Assembly (NCBI RefSeq): GCF_009362785.1
Contig: NZ_WHNQ01000011.1
Location: 1-64,000 of the forward strand
Direction of reading: 5' to 3'
Length of the DNA stretch: 64,000 bases
Source of the DNA: Paraburkholderia atlantica
GTDB taxonomy: Bacteria; Pseudomonadota; Gammaproteobacteria; Burkholderiales; Burkholderiaceae
Shown here: one piece after another, positions 16,516 to 25,556 of the stretch
How positions within the stretch are numbered: the first letter of the stretch is position 1
How the letters are laid out: the number at the start of each line of letters is the position of its first letter
Notes under the pieces: generated by a model
What the model was told of the DNA's origin: nothing
Seen by the model: the letters and a program-made list of their open reading frames with translations, nothing else
The model's database searches: none
Position numbers and translations under genes: made by a program

Positions 16516-18071
16516 GCGGCACTCGCTGCGGTTGAGTTCGTAGATAGATGCACGGGGCGGATCGCGGCGCCGAGGATGTCTTCCTGCGTGAGACCGTCGT
16601 TGACGAAGTCGCCGCGCAACTCGCCCTCGCCGATCACCAGCACACGGTCGCTGATGCCGAGCACTTCCGGCAATTCGGACGACACCATCACGATCGACAT
16701 GCCGCGCTGCGCCAGCTGGAAGATCAGTTTGTAGATCTCGTACTTGGCGCCGACGTCGACACCGCGTGTCGGCTCGTCGAGGATCAGCACGGTCGGGTTG
16801 GTCAGCAGCATGCGCGTGAGCACGGCCTTCTGCTGATTGCCGCCCGACAGACTTGCGATCGATAGCATCGGATTCGCGGCACGCACGGAAAGCCGCTTCA
16901 TTTCCGTATGAATCGTGTCGAGTTCGGCCGCGGAATCGATGCGTCCACCCGACGTAAACCGCTGCAATACCGCAAGCGTGATGTTGTGGCCGACGCTCAT
17001 GCCCGGCACGATGCCGTGGCGTTTGCGGTCCTCGGGCACCATCGCGATGCCGGCACGAATCGCGTCGATCGGCGCGCGGATTTTCAGCGGCTTGCCGTCG
17101 AGCACGACGTGCGCCTCGCTGATGCCCGCATACGCGCCGAAGATCGCCTGCATCAGCTCGGTGCGGCCCGCGCCGACCAGCCCGGCGACGCCGAGAATTT
17201 CGCCGCGTCGCAACGAGAACGACACGTCGTCCACACGCTTGCGGCGCGGATTCGTCACGTCGAAACAGGTGACGTTGCGGGCTTCGAAGATCACGTCGCC
17301 GATCGGATGCGGCTCGCGCGGAAACAGGTTCTTGATCTCGCGGCCGACCATCAGCGAGATGATCCGCTCGGTCGTCAGCGCGTGCATCGGCTCGGTGGCG
17401 ACATGGCGGCCGTCGCGAATCACGCTGATCGTGTCGCAGACTGCCGCGACTTCGTCGAGCTTGTGCGAGATATACACGCAGGCAATGCCGCGCCGTTTCA
17501 GATCGCGCACGATGTCGAGCAGGATCGCGATTTCGGAGGCGGTCAACGACGACGACGGTTCGTCGAGAATCAGCAGCTTCGCGCGCTTGTTCAGCGCTTT
17601 CGCGATTTCGATCAGCTGCTGATGGCCACCGCCGTAGTTCATCACCGGCTGCGCGGCATTGATGCCGCTGATGCCGAGTTCGCGCAGCAGTTCGTCGGCG
17701 CGCTGATACATCGCCGCGTAATTCATGCGGCCGCCCGGCAACGTGATTTCGTTGCCGAGAAAGATGTTTTCCGCGACCGACAACTCCGGCACGAGCATCA
17801 ATTCCTGGTGGATGATGATGATGCCCGCGCGTTCGGTGTCGCGTACGCTCGCGGCCTTCAGCGTTTCGCCTTCCCAGGTGATCTCGCCATCCCAGGTTCC
17901 GTGCGGATAGACGCCGGACAGCACCTTCATCAGCGTCGATTTGCCCGCGCCGTTTTCGCCGCACAGGCCCACGCATTCGCCCGGCGATACGGTCAGATCG
18001 ATGCCGTCGAGCGCCTTCACGCCGGAAAAAGCTTTGACGATGCCGCGCATCGTCAGAAGAGGTTGCGTCAT
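16512..18071 (-). CDS. xylG: D-xylose ABC transporter ATP-binding protein
   Basis: This 519-residue sugar importer ATPase has two fused ABC domains. The first has GENGAGKST (Walker A) and LLILDEPSSSLT (Walker B). In the second, GLVGAGRTE is the degenerate Walker A normal for this family, with LSGGNQQKAVLTRMLL and LILDEPTRGVDVGA. VRDTERAGIIIIHQELMLVP is typical of XylG. It lies between xylF and xylH, supporting xylose specificity. Confidence 0.94.
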   Translation of the reverse strand: MTQPLLTMRGIVKAFSGVKALDGIDLTVSPGECVGLCGENGAGKSTLMKVLSGVYPHGTWDGEITWEGETLKAASVRDTERAGIIIIHQELMLVPELSVAENIFLGNEITLPGGRMNYAAMYQRADELLRELGISGINAAQPVMNYGGGHQQLIEIAKALNKRAKLLILDEPSSSLTASEIAILLDIVRDLKRRGIACVYISHKLDEVAAVCDTISVIRDGRHVATEPMHALTTERIISLMVGREIKNLFPREPHPIGDVIFEARNVTCFDVTNPRRKRVDDVSFSLRRGEILGVAGLVGAGRTELMQAIFGAYAGISEAHVVLDGKPLKIRAPIDAIRAGIAMVPEDRKRHGIVPGMSVGHNITLAVLQRFTSGGRIDSAAELDTIHTEMKRLSVRAANPMLSIASLSGGNQQKAVLTRMLLTNPTVLILDEPTRGVDVGAKYEIYKLIFQLAQRGMSIVMVSSELPEVLGISDRVLVIGEGELRGDFVNDGLTQEDILGAAIRPVHLSTNSTAASAA

Positions 18072-18108
18072 TCGCTATGCCTCGCTGCAAGTTGGGCCGA
18101 TGTTCGAC

Positions 18109-18140
18109 CACGCTCCCGGGCTCGATGACCCGGGAGCGTG
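18109..18140 (-). repeat. Perfect 12-bp inverted repeat between xylF and xylG
   Basis: CACGCTCCCGGG and CCCGGGAGCGTG flank an 8-nt loop in the 95-bp gap between xylF and xylG. There is no T-tract. In ABC operons such hairpins often protect the upstream binding-protein message from 3' decay, so that XylF accumulates above the membrane components. This role is inferred. Confidence 0.7.
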
Positions 18141-18166
18141 ACGTTCACATCACACCCGTCTCAGTG

Positions 18167-19195
18167 TTATTTGCTCGCGAGTTGCTGTTGCGTGTAGAAG
18201 CCGTCCTTCACGACGGTGTCGAGGTTGGCCTTCGTCAGCTTGGTCGGCTGCAGCAGCACCGTATCGACCTTCTTCTTGCCGTTGTCGTACTGCGCGTTGA
18301 ACCCCGGCTTGTCACCCTTCGCCAGCGCGACCGACAGCTTGGCCGCTTCGCCCGCGATCAGCTTCAGCGGCTTGTAGACCGTCATCGTCTGCGTGCCGGC
18401 CGCTACGCGCTTCACGGCTGCGAGGTCGGCATCCTGTCCCGAGATGGGTACCTTGCCTGCGAGGCCTTGCGCCGCGAGCGCCTGGATCGCGCCGCCAGCG
18501 GTGCCGTCGTTCGACGCGACGACTGCGTCGATCTTGTTGTTGTTCGCGGTCAGCGCGTCTTCCATGATGCGCAGCGCGGTCGATGCGCTCCACTCCGGCA
18601 CCCACTGCTGACCGACGACCTTGATCTCACCCTTGTCGATCGCCGGTTGCAGCACCTTCAGCTGGCCCTGGCGCAGCATCTTCGCGTTGTTGTCGGTCGG
18701 TGCGCCGCCGAGCAGGAAGTAGTTGCCCTTCGGCCGCACGTCGTAGACGCCCTGAGCCTGCATTTCGCCGACCTTCTCGTTGTCGAACGAGATGTAGGCA
18801 TCGATATCGGCGTCGAGAATCAGACGGTCATACGACACGACCTTGATACCGGCTTTGCGTGCTTCGGCCACCACGTTGCCGAGTGTCTTCGAATTGAACG
18901 GCACGATCACGATCACGTCGACGCCGCGCGAGATCAGGTTTTCGATCTGCGAGATCTGACGCTCTTCGCTAGCATCGGCCGATTGCACCGACACCTTCGC
19001 GCCGAGCTTTTCCGCCGCGGCGACGAAATAGTCGCGATCGCGCGACCAGCGCTCGACGCGCAGATCGTCGATACAGAAGCCGATTTCCGGATGATCCTTG
19101 CTGGCGTGCGCGAGCGGCGCGGCGAGCGACAGGCTGGCGAGTACCGCGCCGCACAGCAGCGAGCTCAGTACGTTACGACGCATTGCGAACTTCAT
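18167..19195 (-). CDS. xylF: D-xylose-binding periplasmic protein
   Basis: This 342-residue protein has a Sec signal peptide (MKFAMRRNVLSSLLCGAVLA, cleavage near LAHA) followed by a type I periplasmic-binding fold. Visible family segments include KDHPEIGFCIDDLRVERWSR, VIVPFNSKTLG, DRLILDADIDAYISFDN and ISGQDADLAAVKR. The start at 19195 follows AAAGGAGA; the upstream in-frame start at 19276 is rejected. It delivers xylose to XylGH. Confidence 0.94.
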   Translation of the reverse strand: MKFAMRRNVLSSLLCGAVLASLSLAAPLAHASKDHPEIGFCIDDLRVERWSRDRDYFVAAAEKLGAKVSVQSADASEERQISQIENLISRGVDVIVIVPFNSKTLGNVVAEARKAGIKVVSYDRLILDADIDAYISFDNEKVGEMQAQGVYDVRPKGNYFLLGGAPTDNNAKMLRQGQLKVLQPAIDKGEIKVVGQQWVPEWSASTALRIMEDALTANNNKIDAVVASNDGTAGGAIQALAAQGLAGKVPISGQDADLAAVKRVAAGTQTMTVYKPLKLIAGEAAKLSVALAKGDKPGFNAQYDNGKKKVDTVLLQPTKLTKANLDTVVKDGFYTQQQLASK

Positions 19196-19324
19196 TTTTG
19201 TCTCCTTTGTTAGTGATCGCCGGAATACCGGACGTATCGGTCTGCGCTGCGAGCCGCAGACTCGGACAAGCGACAACCCACAGCTTGCTGGTGCGCGCGG
19301 TCCACGTGGCCGCGCGATCTTTAT

Positions 19325-20647
19325 TCAACGTCCGCTATAAATCGCCTGATTTACGATGTTTTCCATGTGTTCCTGCTGCCCGCTCACATGCCGCGGGTTC
19401 AGGTCGCGCGTGAGCGTGTCCGCCGCGAGGGTCGACAGTGAATATTCGCCGGACAGGATCTTGCGGCCGAACTCGCCATCCCAGCCCGCGTAGCGTTGCC
19501 GCTTGAACTGCTCGAGGCGCTCGTTTTCGACCAGCACCGCCGCACGTTCGAGGCCGAGCGCGAGATTATCGATCGCGCCGATGTGGCCATAAAACAGGTC
19601 TTCAGGATCGACACTCTGGCGCCGCACTTTCGCATCGAAGTTCATGCCGCCGGTCGTGAAGCCGCCGTGCCGCAGAATCTCGTAGAAGGCCAGCGTCAGC
19701 TCCTCGACGCTGTTGGGGAATTGATCGGTATCCCAGCCATTTTGCGGATCGCCGCGATTCGCATCGACGCTGCCGAAGATGCCGAGCGCGAACGCGGTCG
19801 CAATCTCGTGATGGAACGAATGGCCCGCGAGCGTCGCGTGATTGGCCTCGATGTTGACGCGAATCTCTTTGTCGAGACCGTGCTGCAGCAGGAAGCCGTG
19901 CACGGTCGCGACGTCGTAGTCATATTGATGCTTGGTCGGTTCCTGCGGCTTCGGCTCGATCAGCAGCGTGCCCTTGAAACCGATCTGGTGCTTATGCTCG
20001 ACCACCATGTGCAGGAAGCGCGCGAACTGCTCGCGCTCGCGCACGAGGTCGGTGTTCAGCAGCGTGTCATAGCCTTCGCGGCCGCCCCACAACACGTAGT
20101 TCTCGCCGCCGAGGCGCAGCGTCGCGTCGAGCGCATGACGCACCTGGGTCGCGGCGAAGGCGAACACCTCCGGATTCGGATTGGTCGCGGCACCGGCCGC
20201 GTAACGCGGATGCGAAAACAGATTCGCGGTGCCCCACAGCAATTTGATACCGGTATCCTGCTGCTTGCGCGCGATGTAATCGGACACGCGCAGGAAGTTC
20301 TCGCTGTATTCCTTGACGCTCGCGCCTTCGGGCGCGACGTCGGTATCGTGGAACGTGTAGTACGGCGTGCCGAGCCTCGAGAAGAATTCGAACGCGGCGT
20401 CGGCTTTCTGAAGCGCCCGCTCCATTGCGTCGCCGGGTTGCTGCCACGGTCGCCGGAACGTGCCCTGACCGAAGATGTCGACGCCGGGCCACACGAACGT
20501 ATGCCAGTAGCACACGGCGATACGCAGATGTTCCTCGAGCGTTTTGCCGAGTACCTTCCTGGTTTTGTCGTAGTGACGGTACGCGAGCGGGTTGTCCGTT
20601 TGCGGGCCTTCGTAACGAATCTGGGGAATGTGTTCGAAGTAGGACAT
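19325..20647 (-). CDS. xylA: Xylose isomerase
   Basis: This 440-residue TIM-barrel enzyme converts D-xylose to D-xylulose. Catalytic and metal-site sequences are present: FHDTDVAPEG (catalytic His/Asp), WGGREGYD, LIEPKPQEPTKHQYDYD, NIEANHATLAGHSFHHE and SVDANRGDPQNGWDTDQFP. Length matches type II xylose isomerases. It is the first gene of the operon and diverges from xylR. No xylulokinase gene is in the window, so that step is encoded elsewhere. Confidence 0.96.
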   Translation of the reverse strand: MSYFEHIPQIRYEGPQTDNPLAYRHYDKTRKVLGKTLEEHLRIAVCYWHTFVWPGVDIFGQGTFRRPWQQPGDAMERALQKADAAFEFFSRLGTPYYTFHDTDVAPEGASVKEYSENFLRVSDYIARKQQDTGIKLLWGTANLFSHPRYAAGAATNPNPEVFAFAATQVRHALDATLRLGGENYVLWGGREGYDTLLNTDLVREREQFARFLHMVVEHKHQIGFKGTLLIEPKPQEPTKHQYDYDVATVHGFLLQHGLDKEIRVNIEANHATLAGHSFHHEIATAFALGIFGSVDANRGDPQNGWDTDQFPNSVEELTLAFYEILRHGGFTTGGMNFDAKVRRQSVDPEDLFYGHIGAIDNLALGLERAAVLVENERLEQFKRQRYAGWDGEFGRKILSGEYSLSTLAADTLTRDLNPRHVSGQQEHMENIVNQAIYSGR

Positions 20648-20969
20648 CGGCGTCTCCAGTCGACCCGAGTTGCCGCATGACGACTACTCGGGTCCCATGA
20701 AAGGTTTTCTTTGCATTCTTCACCGCGACCGGCGCGGCTTGGCCGTGCGGGCCGACGAGGTGACGCCATGCTGCCGCTTGCACGATGTGCCGGCAATTGC
20801 GAAATTTCGCAGCGAGCTTGATGTTTCTTACCGCCTGCGCGTTTGTTTGCTGCCGGCGCGCGATTCGACGCCTAGAATAGCCAGACGCTTAAAAACGGGG
20901 TTGCCCCAAGGCACCCGACACAATGGAGACAAAGGCGCGTGGTCTATCGTCCACACGCCGCACACCGCC
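20648..20969. promoter_or_regulatory. xylA/xylR divergent control region with GCGAAATTTCGC palindrome
   Basis: This 322-bp region without a gene separates xylA and xylR and must hold both promoters. A perfect 12-bp palindrome, GCGAAATTTCGC, lies at 20799-20810 and is a candidate XylR operator. A TAGAAT -10-like hexamer for xylR is near 20873-20878. No convincing -35 with normal spacing was found. Confidence 0.45.
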
Positions 20970-22190
20970 ATGACCCGTCCACAAGCACCTCAGACAACCC
21001 ATCGGATCGCGCTGCTGTTCAACGCGAACAAGGTCTACGATCGCGAGATCATCACCGGCATCGGCAACTACCTGCTGTCGACCCGGGTCGCATGGGATCT
21101 TTTCCTCGAAGAGGACTTCCGCTGCCGGCTCGCCGGTATCCAGCGCTTCGACGGCGACGGCATCATCGCGGACTTCGACGATCCGGCCGTCGGCGAAGCC
21201 CTGCGCGACTGCCCGCTGCCGGTGGTCGCGGTCGGTTCGTCGTACGAGGATCCGACGCAGTACCCCTCGGATTTACCCTATATCGCGACCGACAACAGCA
21301 AGCTCGTGTCGCTCGCGTACACGCATCTGATCGGCGCTGGCCTCGAAAACTTCGCGCTGTACAGCCTGCCGCAGGCGCAGGAAAACCGTTGGGCGCAACA
21401 GCGCGAACTCGCCTTCGCGCATCTGCGCAGCGCGGACGGACGTAGCGCGGCGCAGATCGACAGCGAGATCTATCGCGGCCTGTCCACGAGCGCGCCGTCG
21501 TGGAACCAGGCGATCGAACAGCTGACCACGTGGCTGCGGCAACTGCCGAAGCCGGTCGGCATCATCGCGGTGACCGACGCGCGTGCACGGCATTTGCTGC
21601 AGGCCTGTCTGATCGCGGGCATTCCAGTGCCCGAGGAAGTCGCGATCATCGGCATCGACAACGATCCGCTCACGCGGACGCTGACGCGCATTCCGCTGTC
21701 GTCGGTGATTCAGGGCACTGAGGAAATGGGCCGTACCGCCGCGCACATCCTGCATCAGATGCTGCACGGCGCGCGTTTTCCGGGGCGCCGCATTCTGGTG
21801 CCGCCGGTCGGCATCAACGTGCTCGAATCGACGCGGCATCAGCCGCTCGCGAGTCCCTACGTGATGCGGGCGCGTCATTTCATCCGCCAGTACGCGTGCC
21901 AGGGCATCCGCACCGAGCAGGTGGCCGACTATGTTGGCGTGTCGCGTTCGTCGCTCGAAGAGTATTTCCGGCGCGAGCGGCAATGCACCGTGCATCAGGA
22001 GATCTTGCGCCACAAGCTCGACGTCGCGAAGTCATTGCTCGCGAAGCGCGATGCGTCGAGCGCGGAAGTCGCGATTCGTTGCGGCTTCACGTCGCTGCAA
22101 TACATGTACGCGGTATTTCGCCGCGAACTCGGCTGCACGCCGCGCGAATACCAGGAGCGCGTGGGGCCGAAGACGAAAACCACTGGCTGA
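20970..22190 (+). CDS. xylR: XylR, AraC-type xylose-responsive activator
   Basis: This 406-residue regulator fuses an N-terminal LacI/PBP-like sugar-binding domain (RIALLFNANKVYDREIITGI to roughly residue 285) to a C-terminal AraC double helix-turn-helix (EQVADYVGVSRSSLEEYFRR and EVAIRCGFTSLQYMYAVFRR, with LGCTPREYQ). Length and architecture match E. coli XylR. The start at 20970 gives the family N-terminus; the longer frame would run through the promoter region. It is divergent from xylA and expected to activate the operon with xylose. Confidence 0.93.
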   Translation: MTRPQAPQTTHRIALLFNANKVYDREIITGIGNYLLSTRVAWDLFLEEDFRCRLAGIQRFDGDGIIADFDDPAVGEALRDCPLPVVAVGSSYEDPTQYPSDLPYIATDNSKLVSLAYTHLIGAGLENFALYSLPQAQENRWAQQRELAFAHLRSADGRSAAQIDSEIYRGLSTSAPSWNQAIEQLTTWLRQLPKPVGIIAVTDARARHLLQACLIAGIPVPEEVAIIGIDNDPLTRTLTRIPLSSVIQGTEEMGRTAAHILHQMLHGARFPGRRILVPPVGINVLESTRHQPLASPYVMRARHFIRQYACQGIRTEQVADYVGVSRSSLEEYFRRERQCTVHQEILRHKLDVAKSLLAKRDASSAEVAIRCGFTSLQYMYAVFRRELGCTPREYQERVGPKTKTTG

Positions 22191-22224
22191 GCATGCTTTT
22201 CTATTTTTTCTTCGCACTGACCAC

Positions 22225-23319
22225 ATGATCAGCATCGCACAACTCTCTTCCGAGCCATGGGGCACGCTGCAGGGCGGTGATCGGGTCCGGCTCTATACGC
22301 TGCGTAACGCACACGGCATGAAAGTCGCCATCAGCGACCTCGGCGCGACGCTGGTTTCGTGGCACGCGCCGGATCGCGCCGGACGTCTCGGCGATATTCT
22401 GCTCGGCCACGACACGCCCGCCGAATACGTGGCGGCCTCGACCTACATGGGCGGACTGGTCGGCCGCTGGGCGAATCGCATTGCGGGCGCGCGCTTTTCG
22501 CTCGACGGCATCGAGTACACGCTGGATCGCAACGAAGGCCCGAATCTGCTGCACGGCGGCACGGTCGGTTTTCATCGCGCGTTGTGGGACGTCGCCGAGG
22601 ACGACGGCGCATTGCTGATGCGCCTGGAGTCGCCCGAAGGCGACGCCGGTTTCCCGGGCAACGTCACGGTGCAGGTGCGCTATTCGCTCGACGACGACGG
22701 CACGCTGACGATCGGCTACGAAGCGATCACCGACGCGCCGACGCCACTCAATCTGACCAGTCATCCGTACTTCAACCTGACCGGGCGCGCGGGCACCGAC
22801 ATTCGCGGCCACGTGCTGTCGATCGACGCCGAGCGCTTCTTCGAAGTCGACGCGACGATGATTCCGTGCAAGCTCGCCGACGTCGCGGGCAACGCATTCG
22901 ACTTCCGGCAGAGCGCGCCGATCGGCGGCCGGCTCGACTGGCCGCACTCGCAACTCGCGCGTGCTGGCGGCTTCGATCATTGCTACGTGCTGCGCGAGGC
23001 GCCCGCAGACGCGATAAACGGCGACGACGGCCACGCGCCGCCACTGCGCGAAGTTGCCTGCGCATACGATCCGGGCAGCGGACGCGAACTGACCGTCGCG
23101 ACCGATCAGCGGGGCTTGCAGTTTTACACGGGCAACGCGCTGAACGGCAACCTGGGACGCGGCGGCGTCCGCTATCAACGGCACGCCGGTTTGTGCCTCG
23201 AAGCTGGCGGTTTTCCGAATGAGGTCAATATGACCAGCCAGGACGAAGTGATCGTGCACCCCGGCGATACCTACCGGCAAGTCACGACTTACCGCGTCGA
23301 TGTACGCGAAGGCGTGTGA
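22225..23319 (+). CDS. Aldose 1-epimerase (mutarotase)
   Basis: This 364-residue GalM-family protein interconverts alpha and beta anomers of aldoses. Visible are LGATLVSWHAPDR, GRWANRIAGARFSLDG, LLHGGTVGFH, the catalytic-His segment LTSHPYFNLTG, and the catalytic Glu in GLCLEAGGFPNEVN. It starts 34 bp after xylR on the same strand and is probably cotranscribed, so xylose or a related pentose is a likely substrate. The start at 22225 was chosen because the longer frame overlaps xylR. Confidence 0.92.
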   Translation: MISIAQLSSEPWGTLQGGDRVRLYTLRNAHGMKVAISDLGATLVSWHAPDRAGRLGDILLGHDTPAEYVAASTYMGGLVGRWANRIAGARFSLDGIEYTLDRNEGPNLLHGGTVGFHRALWDVAEDDGALLMRLESPEGDAGFPGNVTVQVRYSLDDDGTLTIGYEAITDAPTPLNLTSHPYFNLTGRAGTDIRGHVLSIDAERFFEVDATMIPCKLADVAGNAFDFRQSAPIGGRLDWPHSQLARAGGFDHCYVLREAPADAINGDDGHAPPLREVACAYDPGSGRELTVATDQRGLQFYTGNALNGNLGRGGVRYQRHAGLCLEAGGFPNEVNMTSQDEVIVHPGDTYRQVTTYRVDVREGV

Positions 23320-23510
23320 CTGAATTTACGGGCGCTGTTCCGGTGTTTTACGAAAACCGCGACGGCGAGATTACAGCTCGCCGACTACCCGTTCTCTGCA
23401 ATACTGAATTAGTCGACTAGTGGTTTTCCCGAAGTACGCACCCTTCTAGACTGTTTTTATGGCGCCGGCATCCCTGCGGTGCCGGATAGACAACTACGGA
23501 GGGAAACATC

Positions 23511-23822
23511 ATGAAATCGCTTATCCAGGCAGTTGCGCTGACGGCCGTGATCGCCGCTGCACCGCTCGCGTCGTTCGCACAATCGGAACAGCCGATCACG
23601 CGAGCCGAAGTCAAAGGGGAGGTGCAGCAACTCGAACAGAATGGCTATAACCCGGCCATCTCGCTCGATGCCCAGTATCCCGCGGACATTCAGGCGGCCG
23701 AGGCACGCGTGTCCGCGATGAACGGAAAGGGACAGGCCGACACGTCGGGTTACGGGTCGCCGATGGGCGGATCGTCGCAATCGGGCCATCATCCGATGGT
23801 AGTTAATCCGGACGGTCAATGA
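23511..23822 (+). CDS. DUF4148 small secreted protein
   Basis: This 103-residue protein has a signal peptide (MKSLIQAVALTAVIAAAPLA, cleavage after SFA) followed by the DUF4148 motif ITRAEVKGEVQQLEQNGYNP with a downstream YPADIQAAEARV. The C-terminus is Gly/Ser/His-rich. The ATG follows GGAGGG with ideal spacing. A small 5' leader hairpin (CCGGCA/TGCCGG, 23465-23485) precedes it. Function is unknown; such proteins are numerous in Burkholderiales and thought to be periplasmic. Confidence 0.88.
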   Translation: MKSLIQAVALTAVIAAAPLASFAQSEQPITRAEVKGEVQQLEQNGYNPAISLDAQYPADIQAAEARVSAMNGKGQADTSGYGSPMGGSSQSGHHPMVVNPDGQ

Positions 23823-23920
23823 CGAGTCGCGAACGTGTTGCGAATCTCCGTAGCAAGGAAAGACTCGTGAGTTAGCGGCTTTTTCCGTCTGTGCCGTTTT
23901 CGCCGTTTCGAACCGATATG

Positions 23921-23960
23921 AAGCGAGCGCATGTTTTCAACGCATGCGCTCGCTTTTTCT
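23921..23960 (+). terminator. Intrinsic terminator after the DUF4148 gene
   Basis: A 13-bp perfect stem (AAGCGAGCGCATG / CATGCGCTCGCTT) is followed by a T-run on the plus strand, about 100 bp after the stop of the DUF4148 gene. Confidence 0.85.
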
Positions 23961-24010
23961 ACTTATATGCGGCGCTAAAACGTACCGCCAATGCCGACGC
24001 CGCCGCGGAT

Positions 24011-24322
24011 TCAACCAGACCGTGCCTGCGGGCATTCCGTCTGATACCAGATGTTCACCTGACGCTGCGCGCGCTCGAGACTCGCCGGATAGTCAGGATC
24101 AAAGCGCCGTTCAGGGTGGTAGCCCGCTTGCTGCAGCGCCGTCAGTTCGCTCATGCTCCGCTGGTGCGTGACCGGCGCCTTGTTCCTGAGGTCGGTCAGA
24201 TCCTGGCATTGCGTTGCACTCAGATGGGTTTGCGCGCCGCCGTTCCCGCCGCCCGCGGCACAGCCAACGAGCGTCAGCGCCAACACGGCAGGGATCGACC
24301 GCATCTGCGTCGCGATGTTCAT
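24011..24322 (-). CDS. DUF4148 family lipoprotein
   Basis: This 103-residue protein has a lipobox, LVGC (Cys21), so it is predicted to be lipidated, unlike the DUF4148 protein 190 bp away. The DUF4148-like core is SMSELTALQQAGYHPERRFD followed by YPASLERAQRQV. Two further cysteines (QCQD, TECP) could pair. The ATG at 24322 follows AAGGAGG. It is convergent with the first DUF4148 gene. Function is unknown. Confidence 0.78.
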   Translation of the reverse strand: MNIATQMRSIPAVLALTLVGCAAGGGNGGAQTHLSATQCQDLTDLRNKAPVTHQRSMSELTALQQAGYHPERRFDPDYPASLERAQRQVNIWYQTECPQARSG

Positions 24323-24553
24323 GTCGCGCCTCCTTTGGGAAAGTGACCTCGCATTTCTGAGCCGGCTTGTTCGCCTGTCGGCATTTTGAACGATTGGAAA
24401 CGACTGTGAAAGTCGCCAGCAATTTCATCAGCCGCGCTTTCGATCCGGACATAGACTTTCCCCTGGTGAATGCCGATTTGCCCGCGCATCAGTTGACCCG
24501 ACGTTTTGCCCTCAACGAGGGAGCCACGCTCCCTCACTCCAAGGAGACATGCG

Positions 24554-25375
24554 ATGCCCCGCACCGCCGTTGAAAAACGCGCCGCTTTCCGCGCGCTGCA
24601 CTCGTCTGGCTGTTTCGTGCTGCCCAATCCGTGGGACGTGGGCAGCGCCCGTTATCTGCATACGCTCGGCTTCAAGGCGCTCGCCACCACCAGTTCCGGT
24701 TTTGCGTGGTCGACCGGACATGCGGACAATACCGTGCCGCGCGAAACGATCCTCGCCCACCTGCGCGCGATCGTCGATGCGACCGACTTGCCGGTCAACG
24801 CCGATTTCGAAAACGGCTTCGGCGGCGATCCGGACGAAGTCGCCGAGAGCGTGGCGCTCGCGGTGGCAACGGGCGTCGCGGGTCTGTCGATCGAGGACTC
24901 GACCGGCGACCCCGCCGCGCCGCTGTTTCCGGTCGACGTCGCCGTGCAGCGGCTCAGCGCGGCGCGGCGCGCGATCGATCAGAACGGCGGCGATACGCTG
25001 CTCGTCGGCCGCGCGGAGAATTTCCTCGCCGGCAAGCCCGATCTCGACGATGCCATCGCGCGGCTAAAAGCCTATGCGGCGGCGGGCGCCGACTGCCTGT
25101 ATGCGCCTGGCATCCAGACGCCCGAGCAGATCGAAGCGGTGGTCGCGGCCGTCGCGCCGAAACCGGTCAATCTGCTGATCGGCTCCACCTCGACGTTGAC
25201 GTTGCAGGACGTGGCCGCGCTCGGCGTGCGGCGGATCAGCGTCGGCGGCGGCCTCGCGCGTACGGCATGGGGTAGCTTAATGCACGCCGCTCAGGCGCTG
25301 GCCGATGGCCGCTTCGACTTCACCGGCGCGGCGGCGGGCAAGCAGCTCAATGAAATATTCACTCGCAATGCGTGA
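24554..25375 (+). CDS. Isocitrate lyase/PEP mutase superfamily protein
   Basis: This 273-residue TIM-barrel protein has PNPWDVGSARYLHTLGF, VNADFENGFGGDPDEV (Mg-binding Asp/Glu region), LSIEDSTGD and LLVGRAENF. It lacks the KKCGH-type catalytic Cys segment of true isocitrate and methylisocitrate lyases, so it belongs with the PEP-mutase-like, oxaloacetate-hydrolase-like subgroup, whose substrates are mostly unknown. The start at 24554 is set by AAGGAGA 6 nt upstream; the frame extending to 24506 lacks a ribosome site. The XRE-cupin regulator lies 181 bp downstream. Confidence 0.88.
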   Translation: MPRTAVEKRAAFRALHSSGCFVLPNPWDVGSARYLHTLGFKALATTSSGFAWSTGHADNTVPRETILAHLRAIVDATDLPVNADFENGFGGDPDEVAESVALAVATGVAGLSIEDSTGDPAAPLFPVDVAVQRLSAARRAIDQNGGDTLLVGRAENFLAGKPDLDDAIARLKAYAAAGADCLYAPGIQTPEQIEAVVAAVAPKPVNLLIGSTSTLTLQDVAALGVRRISVGGGLARTAWGSLMHAAQALADGRFDFTGAAAGKQLNEIFTRNA

Positions 25376-25415
25376 AAAACGCCTTGCACACAAGTGTGCG
25401 CGCGCCGCGTCGACG

Positions 25416-25511
25416 TGATCGGAAAGTTGCGACGTTTCCGATGAGAAAAGCGCGCGAACGCTTGAATCGGCGCCCAAAGGCACCAGTCACGCCAAATGTT
25501 ATGATCGGAAA
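25416..25511. promoter_or_regulatory. Three TGATCGGAAA-type sites before the XRE-cupin gene
   Basis: TGATCGGAAA occurs at 25416-25425 and 25502-25511, and an inverted copy (TTTCCGATGA, 9 of 10) lies at 25435-25444. The first and the inverted copy make a perfect ATCGGAAA / TTTCCGAT palindrome with a 9-bp spacer. A GCACAC-AA-GTGTGC palindrome lies just upstream (25386-25399). These are candidate operators for the downstream regulator. Confidence 0.5.
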
Positions 25512-25556
25512 CATTATTCGCCCGATCAAGCGCATACCCGACCCGCTGCAAGCCTC

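Noticed and set aside
15316..18111. Apparent 931-residue permease fusion on the minus strand
   Set aside because: The xylH frame simply stays open through xylG in another frame. Only residues from 16515 onward resemble a permease, and xylG is intact.
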